From NCBI GenBank assembly GCA_032654645.1, contig JAULAW010000004.1:1-64000 (forward strand): DNA of 64,000 nt, given 5' to 3'. This document shows, one piece after another, positions 36,714 through 46,141 of this stretch (the stretch's first letter is position 1; the number at the start of each line of letters is the position of its first letter). The translations under genes were made by a program, and so were the position numbers. The notes under the pieces are model-generated. The model was not told the origin of the DNA and ran no database searches. It was given only the letters and a program-made list of their open reading frames with translations. Source of the stretch: CAITJF01 sp032654645. GTDB lineage: Bacteria > Pseudomonadota > Gammaproteobacteria > Burkholderiales > Gallionellaceae.

Positions 36714-39504
36714 TTTATTCAGGCGAGACACGCAAGCGCCGTCCGGCCCGGTTGAATGCCTTGACCAGACATTCCCGAGCGATGAAGCCCGGCGCGAGCA
36801 CTACTTGGCTATTTTGCGAGAAAAGCTGCAAGACCCAGAGTTTCGCAAAATCGAAGGCTTTCCCATCGGCACGGACGAAGCCATTCTCGCGCTGTCTGAC
36901 CCACCCTATTACACCGCTTGCCCGAACCCTTTCATCGAGGATTTTATAAAGATTTATGGCAAGCCGTATGACCCCAACTCCGGCTATACCCGTGAACCGC
37001 TGGCGATTGATGTTCAAGTAGGTAAAACCGATCCGCTGTACAAGGCGCATAGCTATCACACTAAGGTGCCGCACTTAGCCATCGTCCCATCCATCCTGCA
37101 TTACACCGAACCTGGCGACATCGTACTGGATGGGTTTTGTGGTTCTGGCATGACCGGTGTTGCTGCCCAATGGTGCGAATCGGCTCCAGAGAGTTACCGC
37201 GCACAACTTGAAAGTGAGTGGAAAATTGCTGGGAAAGTCGCGCCAAAATGGGGGGCTCGCCGTACCATACTCAACGATTTATCTCCAGCGGCGAGCTTTA
37301 TCGCAACGAACTACACCTTGCCATTTGACTTGGAAGCCTTCGCACAAGCGGGCAAGAAACTACTTGATGAAGTATCCACGGAACTTGGGTGGATGTACGA
37401 AACCTTGCATACCGATGGAAAAACTAAAGGGAAAATTGAATACACCGTATGGAGCGATGTGTTCTCGTGCCCATCATGCACGGGCGAGGTGGTTTTCCTC
37501 GATGAGGCACTTGATCAGGAAACCAAACGGGTCAGAGATAACTTCCCTTGCCCGCATTGCGCAGTCGAACTAACCAAAGCTAGTTTGGAGCGACTTTATG
37601 AGAACACTTTCGACTCTGCCATCGGGCAAACGATTAAAACACTTAAACGCAAACCGGCATTGATTGTCTACAAGATCACCGGTAAACGCCTTGAAAAAAA
37701 ACCTGATTCAGCGGATATCGCTTTACTAAATCAGATTGCAGCGCTGCCGCTTCCTCTGGAAGTGCCACGTCAAGCATTTCCATTTGATGATATGTGGGAA
37801 GCACCAAGACTGAAAGAAAAAGGCGTTTCCTATACGCATCAGCTATTTTTACCACGTCAGGCTCATGCTTTGGCTGCTTTATGGAGAAAAGCAAATGCAA
37901 CAGAAAATACCCGTCTACGGAATATGCTGCTTTTCTTTGTAGAGCAGGCTATTTGGGGACTTTCGGTCCTAAATCGATATCAACCGATTCAACAAGGCCG
38001 TCCTGACGGGTCTCAGGTCAATCGTCAACTAACAGGAGTTTTTTATATTGGATCGCAAATCGCCGAATGCAGTGCTGGTTATAACCTTGGTGGAAAATTA
38101 AATCGGTTAATTAAAGCGTTCAGTGGTTCAAAAATTGGCACTGGCGAGGTAGGTATCACCATTGGCTCAGCTGCTTGCTTACCATTACCAAATGAAAGCA
38201 TAGATTACATCTTTACCGACCCACCTTTCGGCGACAACATTCCATACGCAGAGCTTAATTTTGTCGTGGAAAGTTGGTACCGGCTGTTGTCGCAAGCAAA
38301 GCTGGATGCAATCGTGGACAGGTCGAAACAGAATCGTTCGGCTCAAAAATCAGTGGGTGACTACCGGCACCTGATGACAGCTTGCTTTTCAGAGTATTAC
38401 CGTGTCCTCAAGCCCGGTCGTTGGATGACAGTAGTGTTCTCTAATACTCAGGCGGCTGTCTGGAACAGCCTTCAAACCGCCCTGCAAGAAGCGGGATTTG
38501 TTGTGGCGAACGTGTCGGCGCTGGATAAAATGCAAGGCAGTTTTAAGTCCGTGACTACTACAGTTGCCGTCAAACAAGACCTTGTTATTTCCGCATACAA
38601 ACCAAATGGCGGTTTGGAAGATCGATTCACCAAAGCGAGGGGTAGCGAAGAGTCAGTATGGGATTTTGTTCGTACCCATTTGAAGTATCTCCCAACGGTA
38701 AAAATGAAAGACGGTGCCTTAGAATTTGTGGCTGAGCGTGACCCACGCATTATTTTCGACCGCATGGTAGCTTGGTTCGTCCGACACAGCTTCCCGGTGC
38801 CTCTCTCCAGTCAGGAATTCCAGGCAGGTCTGGCGCAACGTTTTGCCGCGCGGGATGGCATGGTCTTCCTGCCCGAGCAGGTTAGTGAATATGACAAGAA
38901 GCGGATGCAGGTGGCTGTCGCACCACAGATGGAAATGTTCATCTCAGACGAGCGTAGCGCGATTGATTGGTTGACGGACTTTTTGAAGAAACGTCCATCG
39001 ACTTATCAAGAGATTCACCCAGAGTTCATTAGTCAACTGGGTGCGGGTTGGAAAAAACATGAGGCAAAGCCAGAACTTTCGGCGTTGATTGAAGATAACT
39101 TCATTCAATACGATGGTACAGGCGAAGTGCCTAGCCAGATTCACAGTCTGCTATCTACCAATTTCAAGGATCTGCGTGGCTTGGAGAAAAACGATCCTCG
39201 CCTGATCGCCAAAGCGAAAGATCGCTGGTATGTGCCCGACCCCAACAAGGCACAGGACTTGGAGAAAAAACGCGAGAAGGCTCTGCTGAAAGAGTTTGAG
39301 GCTTACCGGGCTTTCACGGGAAGAAAACTCAAGGAGTTCCGTCTTGAGGTGATGCGTGCAGGCTTCAAGAATTCATGGGCAAATAAGGATTACAAAACCA
39401 TCATCGCTATTGCGCATAAGATCCCCGAAGAGTCTCTACAGGAAGACGAGAAATTACTGCTTTGGTATGACCAAGCGCTGACTCGTACAGAGGCTGGCGG
39501 GTGA
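36706..39504 (+). CDS. pglX: BREX-3 DNA methyltransferase PglX (PglXI type)
   Basis: A 932-residue adenine-type DNA methyltransferase that marks host DNA in BREX. The SAM motif is LDGFCGSGMTGVAA near residue 142 and the catalytic motif is YIFTDPPFGDNIPYAE near 505. A second DPPY occurs near 64 (LSDPPYYTACPNPF). Two CxxC pairs (CPSC near 255, CPHC near 282) form a likely zinc ribbon between the motifs. The arrangement fits the type 3 BREX enzyme. The stretch about 37580-38260 is more AT-rich than the ends, which may mark an exchanged target-recognition segment. The GTG of the next gene overlaps its stop. Confidence 0.9.
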   Translation: MSDLFRRDTQAPSGPVECLDQTFPSDEARREHYLAILREKLQDPEFRKIEGFPIGTDEAILALSDPPYYTACPNPFIEDFIKIYGKPYDPNSGYTREPLAIDVQVGKTDPLYKAHSYHTKVPHLAIVPSILHYTEPGDIVLDGFCGSGMTGVAAQWCESAPESYRAQLESEWKIAGKVAPKWGARRTILNDLSPAASFIATNYTLPFDLEAFAQAGKKLLDEVSTELGWMYETLHTDGKTKGKIEYTVWSDVFSCPSCTGEVVFLDEALDQETKRVRDNFPCPHCAVELTKASLERLYENTFDSAIGQTIKTLKRKPALIVYKITGKRLEKKPDSADIALLNQIAALPLPLEVPRQAFPFDDMWEAPRLKEKGVSYTHQLFLPRQAHALAALWRKANATENTRLRNMLLFFVEQAIWGLSVLNRYQPIQQGRPDGSQVNRQLTGVFYIGSQIAECSAGYNLGGKLNRLIKAFSGSKIGTGEVGITIGSAACLPLPNESIDYIFTDPPFGDNIPYAELNFVVESWYRLLSQAKLDAIVDRSKQNRSAQKSVGDYRHLMTACFSEYYRVLKPGRWMTVVFSNTQAAVWNSLQTALQEAGFVVANVSALDKMQGSFKSVTTTVAVKQDLVISAYKPNGGLEDRFTKARGSEESVWDFVRTHLKYLPTVKMKDGALEFVAERDPRIIFDRMVAWFVRHSFPVPLSSQEFQAGLAQRFAARDGMVFLPEQVSEYDKKRMQVAVAPQMEMFISDERSAIDWLTDFLKKRPSTYQEIHPEFISQLGAGWKKHEAKPELSALIEDNFIQYDGTGEVPSQIHSLLSTNFKDLRGLEKNDPRLIAKAKDRWYVPDPNKAQDLEKKREKALLKEFEAYRAFTGRKLKEFRLEVMRAGFKNSWANKDYKTIIAIAHKIPEESLQEDEKLLLWYDQALTRTEAGG

Positions 39505-42335
39505 CCCTGGCAGCGCTCAGTCTAGGCCTTGGTGACTGGTGCTGGCATACGCGCCATGCCGCGCCCTGTCGCGTGGTGGAATGCCAAGATTTGTGGGGCG
39601 AAACGGTCTTCCGTGTCTGGCTGCCCACCAAGGATGCCGTTGTGCGCGCCCGGTCGCAGGAACTGGCTATACTGGACACAATCAAGCCTACGGTTGACCA
39701 CCTTCTGCACACGGCAGCAGCAGCCAAGCTGCTCGACGCGCTGGAAGACAATCTGCTGCTGGCACCGATCCAGTCCAGCGTTGTTCCCTTGCCGCATCAA
39801 CTTTATGCCTTGAATCGCGCCATGAGTCGCGACCGCATTCGTTACTTGCTGGCGGACGAAGTAGGTTTGGGTAAGACGATTGAGGCTGGGCTAATACTTC
39901 GCGAGTTGAAGCTGCGCGGTATGGCGCGTCGCATTTTGGTAGTGGCACCGAAAGGGTTGGTGCATCAGTGGCAGGCGGAAATGCGTCTGCACTTCAATGA
40001 AAAATTGCAGTTCATTGAGCCCGCCGAACTCGCTGCTTTCCGGCAGTGGCGAAATGACGAAGAAAACCTCTGGCGTGTACACGATCAGGTGATCTGCTCG
40101 TTGGATTCGGTAAAACCCATTGAAGGTCGCCGTGGTTGGAGTCTTGAGCAACTGAACAACTACAACCGCGAGCGATTCGAAGACTTGATCTCGGCCTCTT
40201 GGGATTTAGTGATTATCGACGAAGCGCATCGGTTGGGGGGCAGCACCGAGCAAGTAGCCCGCTACAAGCTGGGCGCGGCACTCGCCGAAGCGGCTCCGTA
40301 TTTCCTGCTGCTCTCCGCCACCCCGCACCAAGGTAAAACAGATCAATTCATGCGGTTGATGCAGCTTATCGACCGAGATTCATTTCCGGACGAAAGCAGC
40401 GTGAGTCGTGACCGTGTGCGCCCGTTTGTGATCCGCACCGAGAAACGTGCATCCATTGATGCCGAAGGCCAGCCCTTGTTCAAGCCGAGGGTGACGCGCT
40501 TGCAAGCCGTGGCATGGCAGACACGTCACAATGCCCAGCAGCGCTTGTATGAGGCGGTGACCAACTACGTGCGCCACGGCTACAACCAAGCCTTGGCGAC
40601 CAAGCAACGGCACGTTGGTTTCCTGATGATTCTGATGCAGCGTTTGGTAACATCCAGCACTGCCGCGATTCGCACAACGCTGGAACGGCGCTTGCTGGCA
40701 CTGGATGCACCGCAGCCGCAGGCGTCCTTGTTTGAGAATGCCGAGCCGGACGAATGGGCTGACTTGGATGGTCAGTCGCAGGTGGATATCGCGATCAACG
40801 CGAATGGCTTGGCGATGGAGAAGTCAGAAGTTGAAGCACTGCTGGCTCTGGCACGCGAGACTGAAGCCGCTGGCACTGACGCCAAGGCCGAGGCCTTGCT
40901 GGAGCTGGTGTACAAGTTACAGCAAGAGGAAGGTGAGCCGTCGCTCAAGGTGTTGGTCTTCACCGAGTTCGTGCCGACTCAAGCCATGCTGGCCGGATTC
41001 TTCGAGAGTCGCGGGTTCTCGGTTGCGTTACTCAATGGCGGAATGGATCTTGATGCGCGTGCCAAGGCACAGCAGGTATTCGCGCGCGATGTTAGGGTAT
41101 TGATCTCGACTGATGCTGGCGGTGAAGGTCTGAACCTACAGTTCTGCCATGTCATCGTGAATTTCGACATGCCGTGGAACCCGATGCGGATCGAGCAACG
41201 TATTGGCCGTGTGGATCGTATCGGCCAGCGACATGTGGTGCGCGCGATCAATTTTGTATTGGAAGACACAGTCGAGCATCGTGTTCGCCAAGTGCTGGAA
41301 GAAAAGTTGGCGGTAATCGCCGAAGAATTTGGCGTGGATAAAGCCTCCGATGTGATGGACTCGGTGGAATCGGAAGCGATGTTCGATGAGTTGTTTGTGC
41401 ATGGCTTGCAGAATCCTGAGTCTATCGAGCAGGAGTGCGATGTTGTCATTACGCAGATTAAAGAGAAGATCACAGAGGCCAAGCAGAGCGAGAATCTTCT
41501 ATCCGACAGCCATGAGCTTGAGGCGGCTGAGGCCCGCAAGTGGCGCGATCATCCGGCGCAGTTCTGGCTGGAACGTGCGATTACCAGTGGCTTGCCAGCG
41601 CGCGGTGGTTCTGCCGTTAAGGTAAATCAGGCGTGGCGCGTAAAATGGGCGGATGGCAGCGAGTCGGCACAGGTTTGCTTCGATGCCCGAACTGCCGAGC
41701 AAAATCCGGAGTTGGAGTGGGTGACGTTGGAAGACGCACGGGCGCAGGCCTTGATCAGCGAATTGCCGCGCTGTGTTGCCGGTCAGCCGTTGCCCATCGT
41801 TTCAATCGCGGGATTGCCTGACAGCATTCGCGGCGTTTGGTCTTTGTGGGAGATCAGCCTCGCCGCCGAGGGCTTCAACCGCAGGCGATTCCTACCGTTG
41901 TTCGTGACCGACGATGGCCGTACCTTTGTCCCCACTGCTAAACGGATATGGGATTTGTTGCTGACAGAGATTGTGGCGATCAATGGGTCGTCAAACTTTG
42001 CTGATGCGACACGCTGGTTTGAGGACGCTTTTTCGGCTGCGAAAGGCCAAGGAGAGCGTTTGTTCACGGAATTGCTGGAAGAACATCACACGCGGCTCAA
42101 GGAAGAACGGGAACGAGCACGTTATGCCTACAATTCACGTTATCAGGCAATTGGAAGAATTGGGCTGCCAGCAGTGCGCGACCATCGCCGTAAGCGACTG
42201 GACGCCGAACACCAGGCACGTATGGCAGCTATAGATGATGCCGAAGCGATTGTGCCTGATCTCAACGCGGTGATGCTGCTGCGGGTAGGCGAATGGCTGT
42301 CCAGTAAGGAAGATGGTCTTGGAGTAATGGCATGA
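39501..42335 (+). CDS. brxHII: BREX-3 SNF2-type helicase BrxHII
   Basis: A 944-residue superfamily 2 helicase. Motifs are LADEVGLGKTIEAG (I, near residue 119), IIDEAHRLGG (II, near 240), LLSATPHQGKTDQ (III), VLVFTEFVPTQAML (IV), and STDAGGEGLNLQF with EQRIGRVDRIGQ (V-VI, near 568). GTG is the start codon, overlapping the pglX stop as GTGA. Type 3 BREX carries this helicase between pglX and pglZ, as here. The C-terminal 350 residues contain a coiled coil (KEERERARYAYNSR). Confidence 0.92.
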   Translation: MTLAALSLGLGDWCWHTRHAAPCRVVECQDLWGETVFRVWLPTKDAVVRARSQELAILDTIKPTVDHLLHTAAAAKLLDALEDNLLLAPIQSSVVPLPHQLYALNRAMSRDRIRYLLADEVGLGKTIEAGLILRELKLRGMARRILVVAPKGLVHQWQAEMRLHFNEKLQFIEPAELAAFRQWRNDEENLWRVHDQVICSLDSVKPIEGRRGWSLEQLNNYNRERFEDLISASWDLVIIDEAHRLGGSTEQVARYKLGAALAEAAPYFLLLSATPHQGKTDQFMRLMQLIDRDSFPDESSVSRDRVRPFVIRTEKRASIDAEGQPLFKPRVTRLQAVAWQTRHNAQQRLYEAVTNYVRHGYNQALATKQRHVGFLMILMQRLVTSSTAAIRTTLERRLLALDAPQPQASLFENAEPDEWADLDGQSQVDIAINANGLAMEKSEVEALLALARETEAAGTDAKAEALLELVYKLQQEEGEPSLKVLVFTEFVPTQAMLAGFFESRGFSVALLNGGMDLDARAKAQQVFARDVRVLISTDAGGEGLNLQFCHVIVNFDMPWNPMRIEQRIGRVDRIGQRHVVRAINFVLEDTVEHRVRQVLEEKLAVIAEEFGVDKASDVMDSVESEAMFDELFVHGLQNPESIEQECDVVITQIKEKITEAKQSENLLSDSHELEAAEARKWRDHPAQFWLERAITSGLPARGGSAVKVNQAWRVKWADGSESAQVCFDARTAEQNPELEWVTLEDARAQALISELPRCVAGQPLPIVSIAGLPDSIRGVWSLWEISLAAEGFNRRRFLPLFVTDDGRTFVPTAKRIWDLLLTEIVAINGSSNFADATRWFEDAFSAAKGQGERLFTELLEEHHTRLKEERERARYAYNSRYQAIGRIGLPAVRDHRRKRLDAEHQARMAAIDDAEAIVPDLNAVMLLRVGEWLSSKEDGLGVMA

Positions 42336-44326
42336 GTCTTTGGATAGAACGAATTCTCAAGGAGTTTCCGGCTGAGCTGGCTCGCTTGTGGATCGTGGCC
42401 GACCCGGACGACGTGCTGCTGGACGAGCAGGTGCTGTCGGGGCTGCGCGCGCGCGGTTTCGCTGTGTTGCCGTTTGAGGATTCTATCGTGTTTCGCACTG
42501 AGTACGAGGAATGTTACCGGGCTGAGTGGGATCAAGGTAAAACCGGCCCAGCCAGTTCACTGGTGCTCCATCTCCGTGGGACAAATATCGCTGACTTGCC
42601 GTGGGATTATCTGCGGCAAGCACGAACAGTTAGCCTAAGTCTGGCCGACTTGTTTCCCAAGCTTAGTTATACGGTCGTGCGTCAGATTGGGGCGGAATAC
42701 CTTGAGCAGCTTTTCGAGGCACAGTCCAAACACGCATCTCAGCCAATCGGTGAGGCTGCGACCAAGGAATTCATTCTGATGCATATTTTTCGTATCAGCC
42801 CGCATTTGATCACCAGGCCTGAGGATCTATGGCGTGAACTGCTGCGTTTGCATTACCGTGATGGGGATCTGCCACAGGTGTTGGCAAGCCATGTGGCGTA
42901 TGTTCTTGCCGACCATGATGCGTTCAAAGGATTGCCGTTAGCAGAACTATTTTCATCCAAGAGCGTGCTGCTGCGTGTTGTCCAGGATGCGTGGTATCGG
43001 TATCTGGCTCAGCGGGGCATTGCAGGAATGCGTACAGGTGAGCCGATACCATCTGATTATATTGATAAGGCGAATGTCCCTTTCGAGCATCCAGACGTTT
43101 GGATGGTCATCGACTCGATGTTTCTGGAAGGTACGCTGCATCCGTTAGCGGTGCATGGCGCACTTGCAGACATACCTGAGTGGGCAAAGGTCGGTATCGT
43201 CCAAGATCCTGCCGCGATGCGGAACTTGGTTCTGGAGGGCATCAAGAGCCTCATGCAGGCCATGCCGACCATTGATTCATCACATCGTGATTGGGCGCAC
43301 TTGTCACGTCGGATGGGCGAAGTGCTGGCAAGGTTTCATGGGCTTGATGCTGCCCGTGCCGACAGCATCAAGGACAATATCATTGAGCTGCAAACCACCG
43401 CTGACTCGCGTTTGTGCGAGTGGGTGACCAAGCATTACGCTGATCTTTCTTCGCTGCCAGTGGCGAAGGGACCTGTCATGGTGCATCAGGTTCCGCGCTT
43501 CCTGTCGATGCGACGCAGTGCAGGAGAAACCAAGGTCGCGCTGCTGGTGTTTGATGGATTGGCAGTTGATCAGTGGATTCATGTGCGCGAAGGGCTGGTC
43601 AAGCAATCGCCCAAGCTGGCCTTTGAGGAGAATACGTGCTTTGCCTGGCTTCCGACCCTGACTTCGGTGTCGAGGCAGGCGTTGTTCTCCGGGCTCAAGC
43701 CACGAGAGTTTGCCGACACAATCGAAACGACATCACCGGAGCCGACTCAGTGGTCACGCTTCTGGCAGGATCAAGGTCTGCGTGCCAATGAAGTGCTGTA
43801 CCGCAAAGGGCTCAAGCGCACGGATCAGCTCGACGATCTGGAAGCTGCATTTGCCAACCCATCTATCAAGGTGGCGGGCATCGTCGTCGATATGGTTGAC
43901 GAAATTGTTCACGGTGCGGCTCTGGGCAAGAACGGTATCGCAGGCCAGATTGCCAAGTGGTGCGAGTCGGGCTTCGTTGACCGGCTGCTTACGATGCTGC
44001 TCGACAAAGGATTTCATGTTTACCTGACTTCTGATCATGGTAACGTTGACGCCATTGGACAGGGACGCCTGAATCAGGGCGTAACGTCGGATTTGCGCGG
44101 TGAGCGTGTTAGAACCTACCGTACTGAAACCCTCGCGGCAGAAGCGGCAGCCACGAACGCAAACACGTTCCGACTGGATATAGCAGGACTACCGACCAAC
44201 TTTTTGCCATTATTCTCAGAAGGGCGAGCAGCCTTTGTGCCGCAAGGTGAGCAAGTCGTTGCGCATGGCGGTGTCTCGGTTGAGGAGCTGATCGTGCCCT
44301 TTGTAAAAATAAGTTATGTGAGTTGA
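42332..44326 (+). CDS. pglZ: BREX-3 phosphatase-family protein PglZ
   Basis: A 664-residue PglZ, the signature protein of BREX systems, of the alkaline phosphatase superfamily. The metal-binding regions are LLVFDGLAVDQW near residue 407 and YLTSDHGNVDAIGQG near 566, with AHGGVSVEELIVPF at the C-terminus. The N-terminal 400 residues are variable and not diagnostic. The start overlaps the helicase stop by 4 nt (ATGA). PglZ is essential for defence in studied BREX systems; its biochemical role is incompletely known. Confidence 0.93.
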   Translation: MSLWIERILKEFPAELARLWIVADPDDVLLDEQVLSGLRARGFAVLPFEDSIVFRTEYEECYRAEWDQGKTGPASSLVLHLRGTNIADLPWDYLRQARTVSLSLADLFPKLSYTVVRQIGAEYLEQLFEAQSKHASQPIGEAATKEFILMHIFRISPHLITRPEDLWRELLRLHYRDGDLPQVLASHVAYVLADHDAFKGLPLAELFSSKSVLLRVVQDAWYRYLAQRGIAGMRTGEPIPSDYIDKANVPFEHPDVWMVIDSMFLEGTLHPLAVHGALADIPEWAKVGIVQDPAAMRNLVLEGIKSLMQAMPTIDSSHRDWAHLSRRMGEVLARFHGLDAARADSIKDNIIELQTTADSRLCEWVTKHYADLSSLPVAKGPVMVHQVPRFLSMRRSAGETKVALLVFDGLAVDQWIHVREGLVKQSPKLAFEENTCFAWLPTLTSVSRQALFSGLKPREFADTIETTSPEPTQWSRFWQDQGLRANEVLYRKGLKRTDQLDDLEAAFANPSIKVAGIVVDMVDEIVHGAALGKNGIAGQIAKWCESGFVDRLLTMLLDKGFHVYLTSDHGNVDAIGQGRLNQGVTSDLRGERVRTYRTETLAAEAAATNANTFRLDIAGLPTNFLPLFSEGRAAFVPQGEQVVAHGGVSVEELIVPFVKISYVS

Positions 44327-44331
44327 GCTGA

Positions 44332-45048
44332 ATGAATTCTGCCGCTCCAAAAATTGGCTTTGATCGATTCATTCACATTGAGTGGGTTACTGCTGCGCTC
44401 AAAGTTCGTGCCGGCACAGTCAGCATTGAGGAGATGAACGAGCTGTTGGTGAATGCGGGGCTGAGCGTTATGGCTAGGAAAAAGACCCGCACCGTTCTGA
44501 ATCGACTTTGGTTGGAGCCACGCCCAGAGCTCGCCGAGTTTGCGAATCGTGGTATCGATATTTTCAGGACGAATCCTGATGTCTCTGTTCTGGCGTTGAG
44601 CTGGGGAATGGCTATTGCTACCTATCCGTTCTTTGGGAAGGTGGCCGAGTTGGTTGGCCGCTTGTCTGCGTTGCAAGGCGATTGCACTTCGGCAGAGGTG
44701 CATCGGCGGATGAGCGAAATATACGGTGAACGCGAAGGCACTTACCGTATGACCAACATGGTGTTGCAATCCCTAGCCAGTTGGGGTGCCATCGAGCGTG
44801 CTGAGAAAGGCAACCGGTTAATTCGTCGTCCGCCAATCGCTTTGACTAACGATCAGGCTGTCGCGTGGTTAATTGAGGCAGTAATTTGCTATACCGGCAA
44901 GCCGGTATCCGTATCGACATTGCAATCGATGGCGGTGATCTTCCCGTTCGAACTCAACCAACCCTTGGCCTATCTTGTTTCAACCAGCTCAAAACTTGAA
45001 ATGCGGTCGGAAGGGGCAGGTAACTTATTTGTTGCACTTCGAACTTGA
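44332..45048 (+). CDS. BREX-3 last gene, BrxA-position protein
   Basis: A 238-residue protein beginning 5 bp after pglZ. It starts GFDRFIHIEWVTAALKVRAG and has the segments SWGMAIATYPFFGKVAELVG and SEIYGEREGTYRMTNMVLQS, a helical DNA-binding-like layout usually found at the end of type 3 BREX operons and named BrxA there. Similarity to the better known BrxA of type 1 BREX is weak, so the symbol is withheld. Confidence 0.75.
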   Translation: MNSAAPKIGFDRFIHIEWVTAALKVRAGTVSIEEMNELLVNAGLSVMARKKTRTVLNRLWLEPRPELAEFANRGIDIFRTNPDVSVLALSWGMAIATYPFFGKVAELVGRLSALQGDCTSAEVHRRMSEIYGEREGTYRMTNMVLQSLASWGAIERAEKGNRLIRRPPIALTNDQAVAWLIEAVICYTGKPVSVSTLQSMAVIFPFELNQPLAYLVSTSSKLEMRSEGAGNLFVALRT

Positions 45049-45055
45049 ATCCTCC

Positions 45056-45415
45056 ATGAATAAGGACGAATCTGTCAAAGCACTTATTACCGACCCTGTT
45101 TTGCAACAGCGGCTGGCCAAATATCTTGTCTTGAAATGTTTTCGCAATTCAGTTCTGGAAGATTTGCACGCTGGGATAATCCCAGACTCGAAGTGCGGGG
45201 ACTATTCAGATGTTGTCGTCCACACACCTTTCGGTGAAATCCCATGGAATGATGTTTCGCGAATCAACGATGCGGAAATGAAAGTGCTAATGACTGATGT
45301 TGTGAACCACACCTATCATTTCATCCAAGAACTATTTGACGAGGAACGTGGCGGAGAACTTCTTCTTAAACTAGCATCTCATGATCCTGTGCCGAACTGG
45401 GACGACCCAAAATAG
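45056..45415 (+). CDS. Small hypothetical protein after BREX
   Basis: A 119-residue acidic protein of unknown family. It begins at ATG 45056, 7 bp after the BREX-3 terminal gene, so it may be co-transcribed. Motif-like segments are QQRLAKYLVLKCFRNSVLED and LMTDVVNHTYHFIQELF. It is mostly helical with no membrane segment. Similar small proteins appear as stray genes in conjugative elements, but no function can be assigned. Confidence 0.6.
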   Translation: MNKDESVKALITDPVLQQRLAKYLVLKCFRNSVLEDLHAGIIPDSKCGDYSDVVVHTPFGEIPWNDVSRINDAEMKVLMTDVVNHTYHFIQELFDEERGGELLLKLASHDPVPNWDDPK

Positions 45416-45607
45416 ACAGCGGATATTTTTGAAAGTAGGCGATCTTCTACGCCCGAATACCCTATCCAAGACTACCTCTGGCAGTTCAGTAATATTCTTG
45501 ATGTGAATGCGACATTCACACAGCCCAGTTAATTGCAACACAGATTCTGTGCATAATTGCTCAGAATCCACCTGATTTTATTATGCCTTCCACGCAACAA
45601 TTGTTGC

Positions 45608-46138
45608 ATGGAAGACATTCAATCCCTCAAGGCGTTATTCTGGTTTTCAGGCAAGATGGATGTGCTGTACGAGCATCTCTGCCGCCAGTACAAAACATAC
45701 ATCCTGCTTCTGCTTGCATATCTCGCTTTTTCGCTGAGGTATGAGTTTGCCGTCAACGCCAGCGTCAGCCTGCCGGGCACGCTGTTTCTCATAGAGAAGG
45801 GCGACTTCCCCAAACGAGGGGAGTACGTCGCCTTCAACTACCAGAGCGATTTCCTGTACCCGCAAGGCACACGCTTCCTGAAGCGCGTCATGGGCACAGC
45901 GGGCGATTCTGTCGAATCCCGCGACCACAAATACTATGTCAATGGAAAATTCGTGGGTGAAGCAAAACCTGCGACCAGCACCGGGCGACCGATTCGGGAA
46001 CTGGGGTTCAATGGCGTAATCCCCGCTGGCCACTACTATGCAATGGCCGATCACCCGCTGAGTCTTGATTCCCGGTATGAAGCGGTTGGCCTGGTGTCAG
46101 CCAGCCAGGTCATCGGCAAGGCGTTCAGGCTGTTCTGA
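45608..46138 (+). CDS. Conjugative-transfer signal peptidase TraF-like (S26)
   Basis: A 176-residue S26 peptidase. It has one transmembrane segment (YILLLLAYLAFSL, about residues 31-43), the nucleophile box VNASVSLPGTLFLI (probable Ser54), the general-base box TRFLKRVMGTAGD (Lys92) and the C-terminal LSLDSRYEAVGLV. Such enzymes mature pilin-type proteins in conjugation. An internal ATG at 45656 is an alternative start. It is followed 3 bp later by the TraI gene, as in MOBH-type integrative conjugative elements. Confidence 0.85.
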   Translation: MEDIQSLKALFWFSGKMDVLYEHLCRQYKTYILLLLAYLAFSLRYEFAVNASVSLPGTLFLIEKGDFPKRGEYVAFNYQSDFLYPQGTRFLKRVMGTAGDSVESRDHKYYVNGKFVGEAKPATSTGRPIRELGFNGVIPAGHYYAMADHPLSLDSRYEAVGLVSASQVIGKAFRLF

Positions 46139-46141
46139 TTC

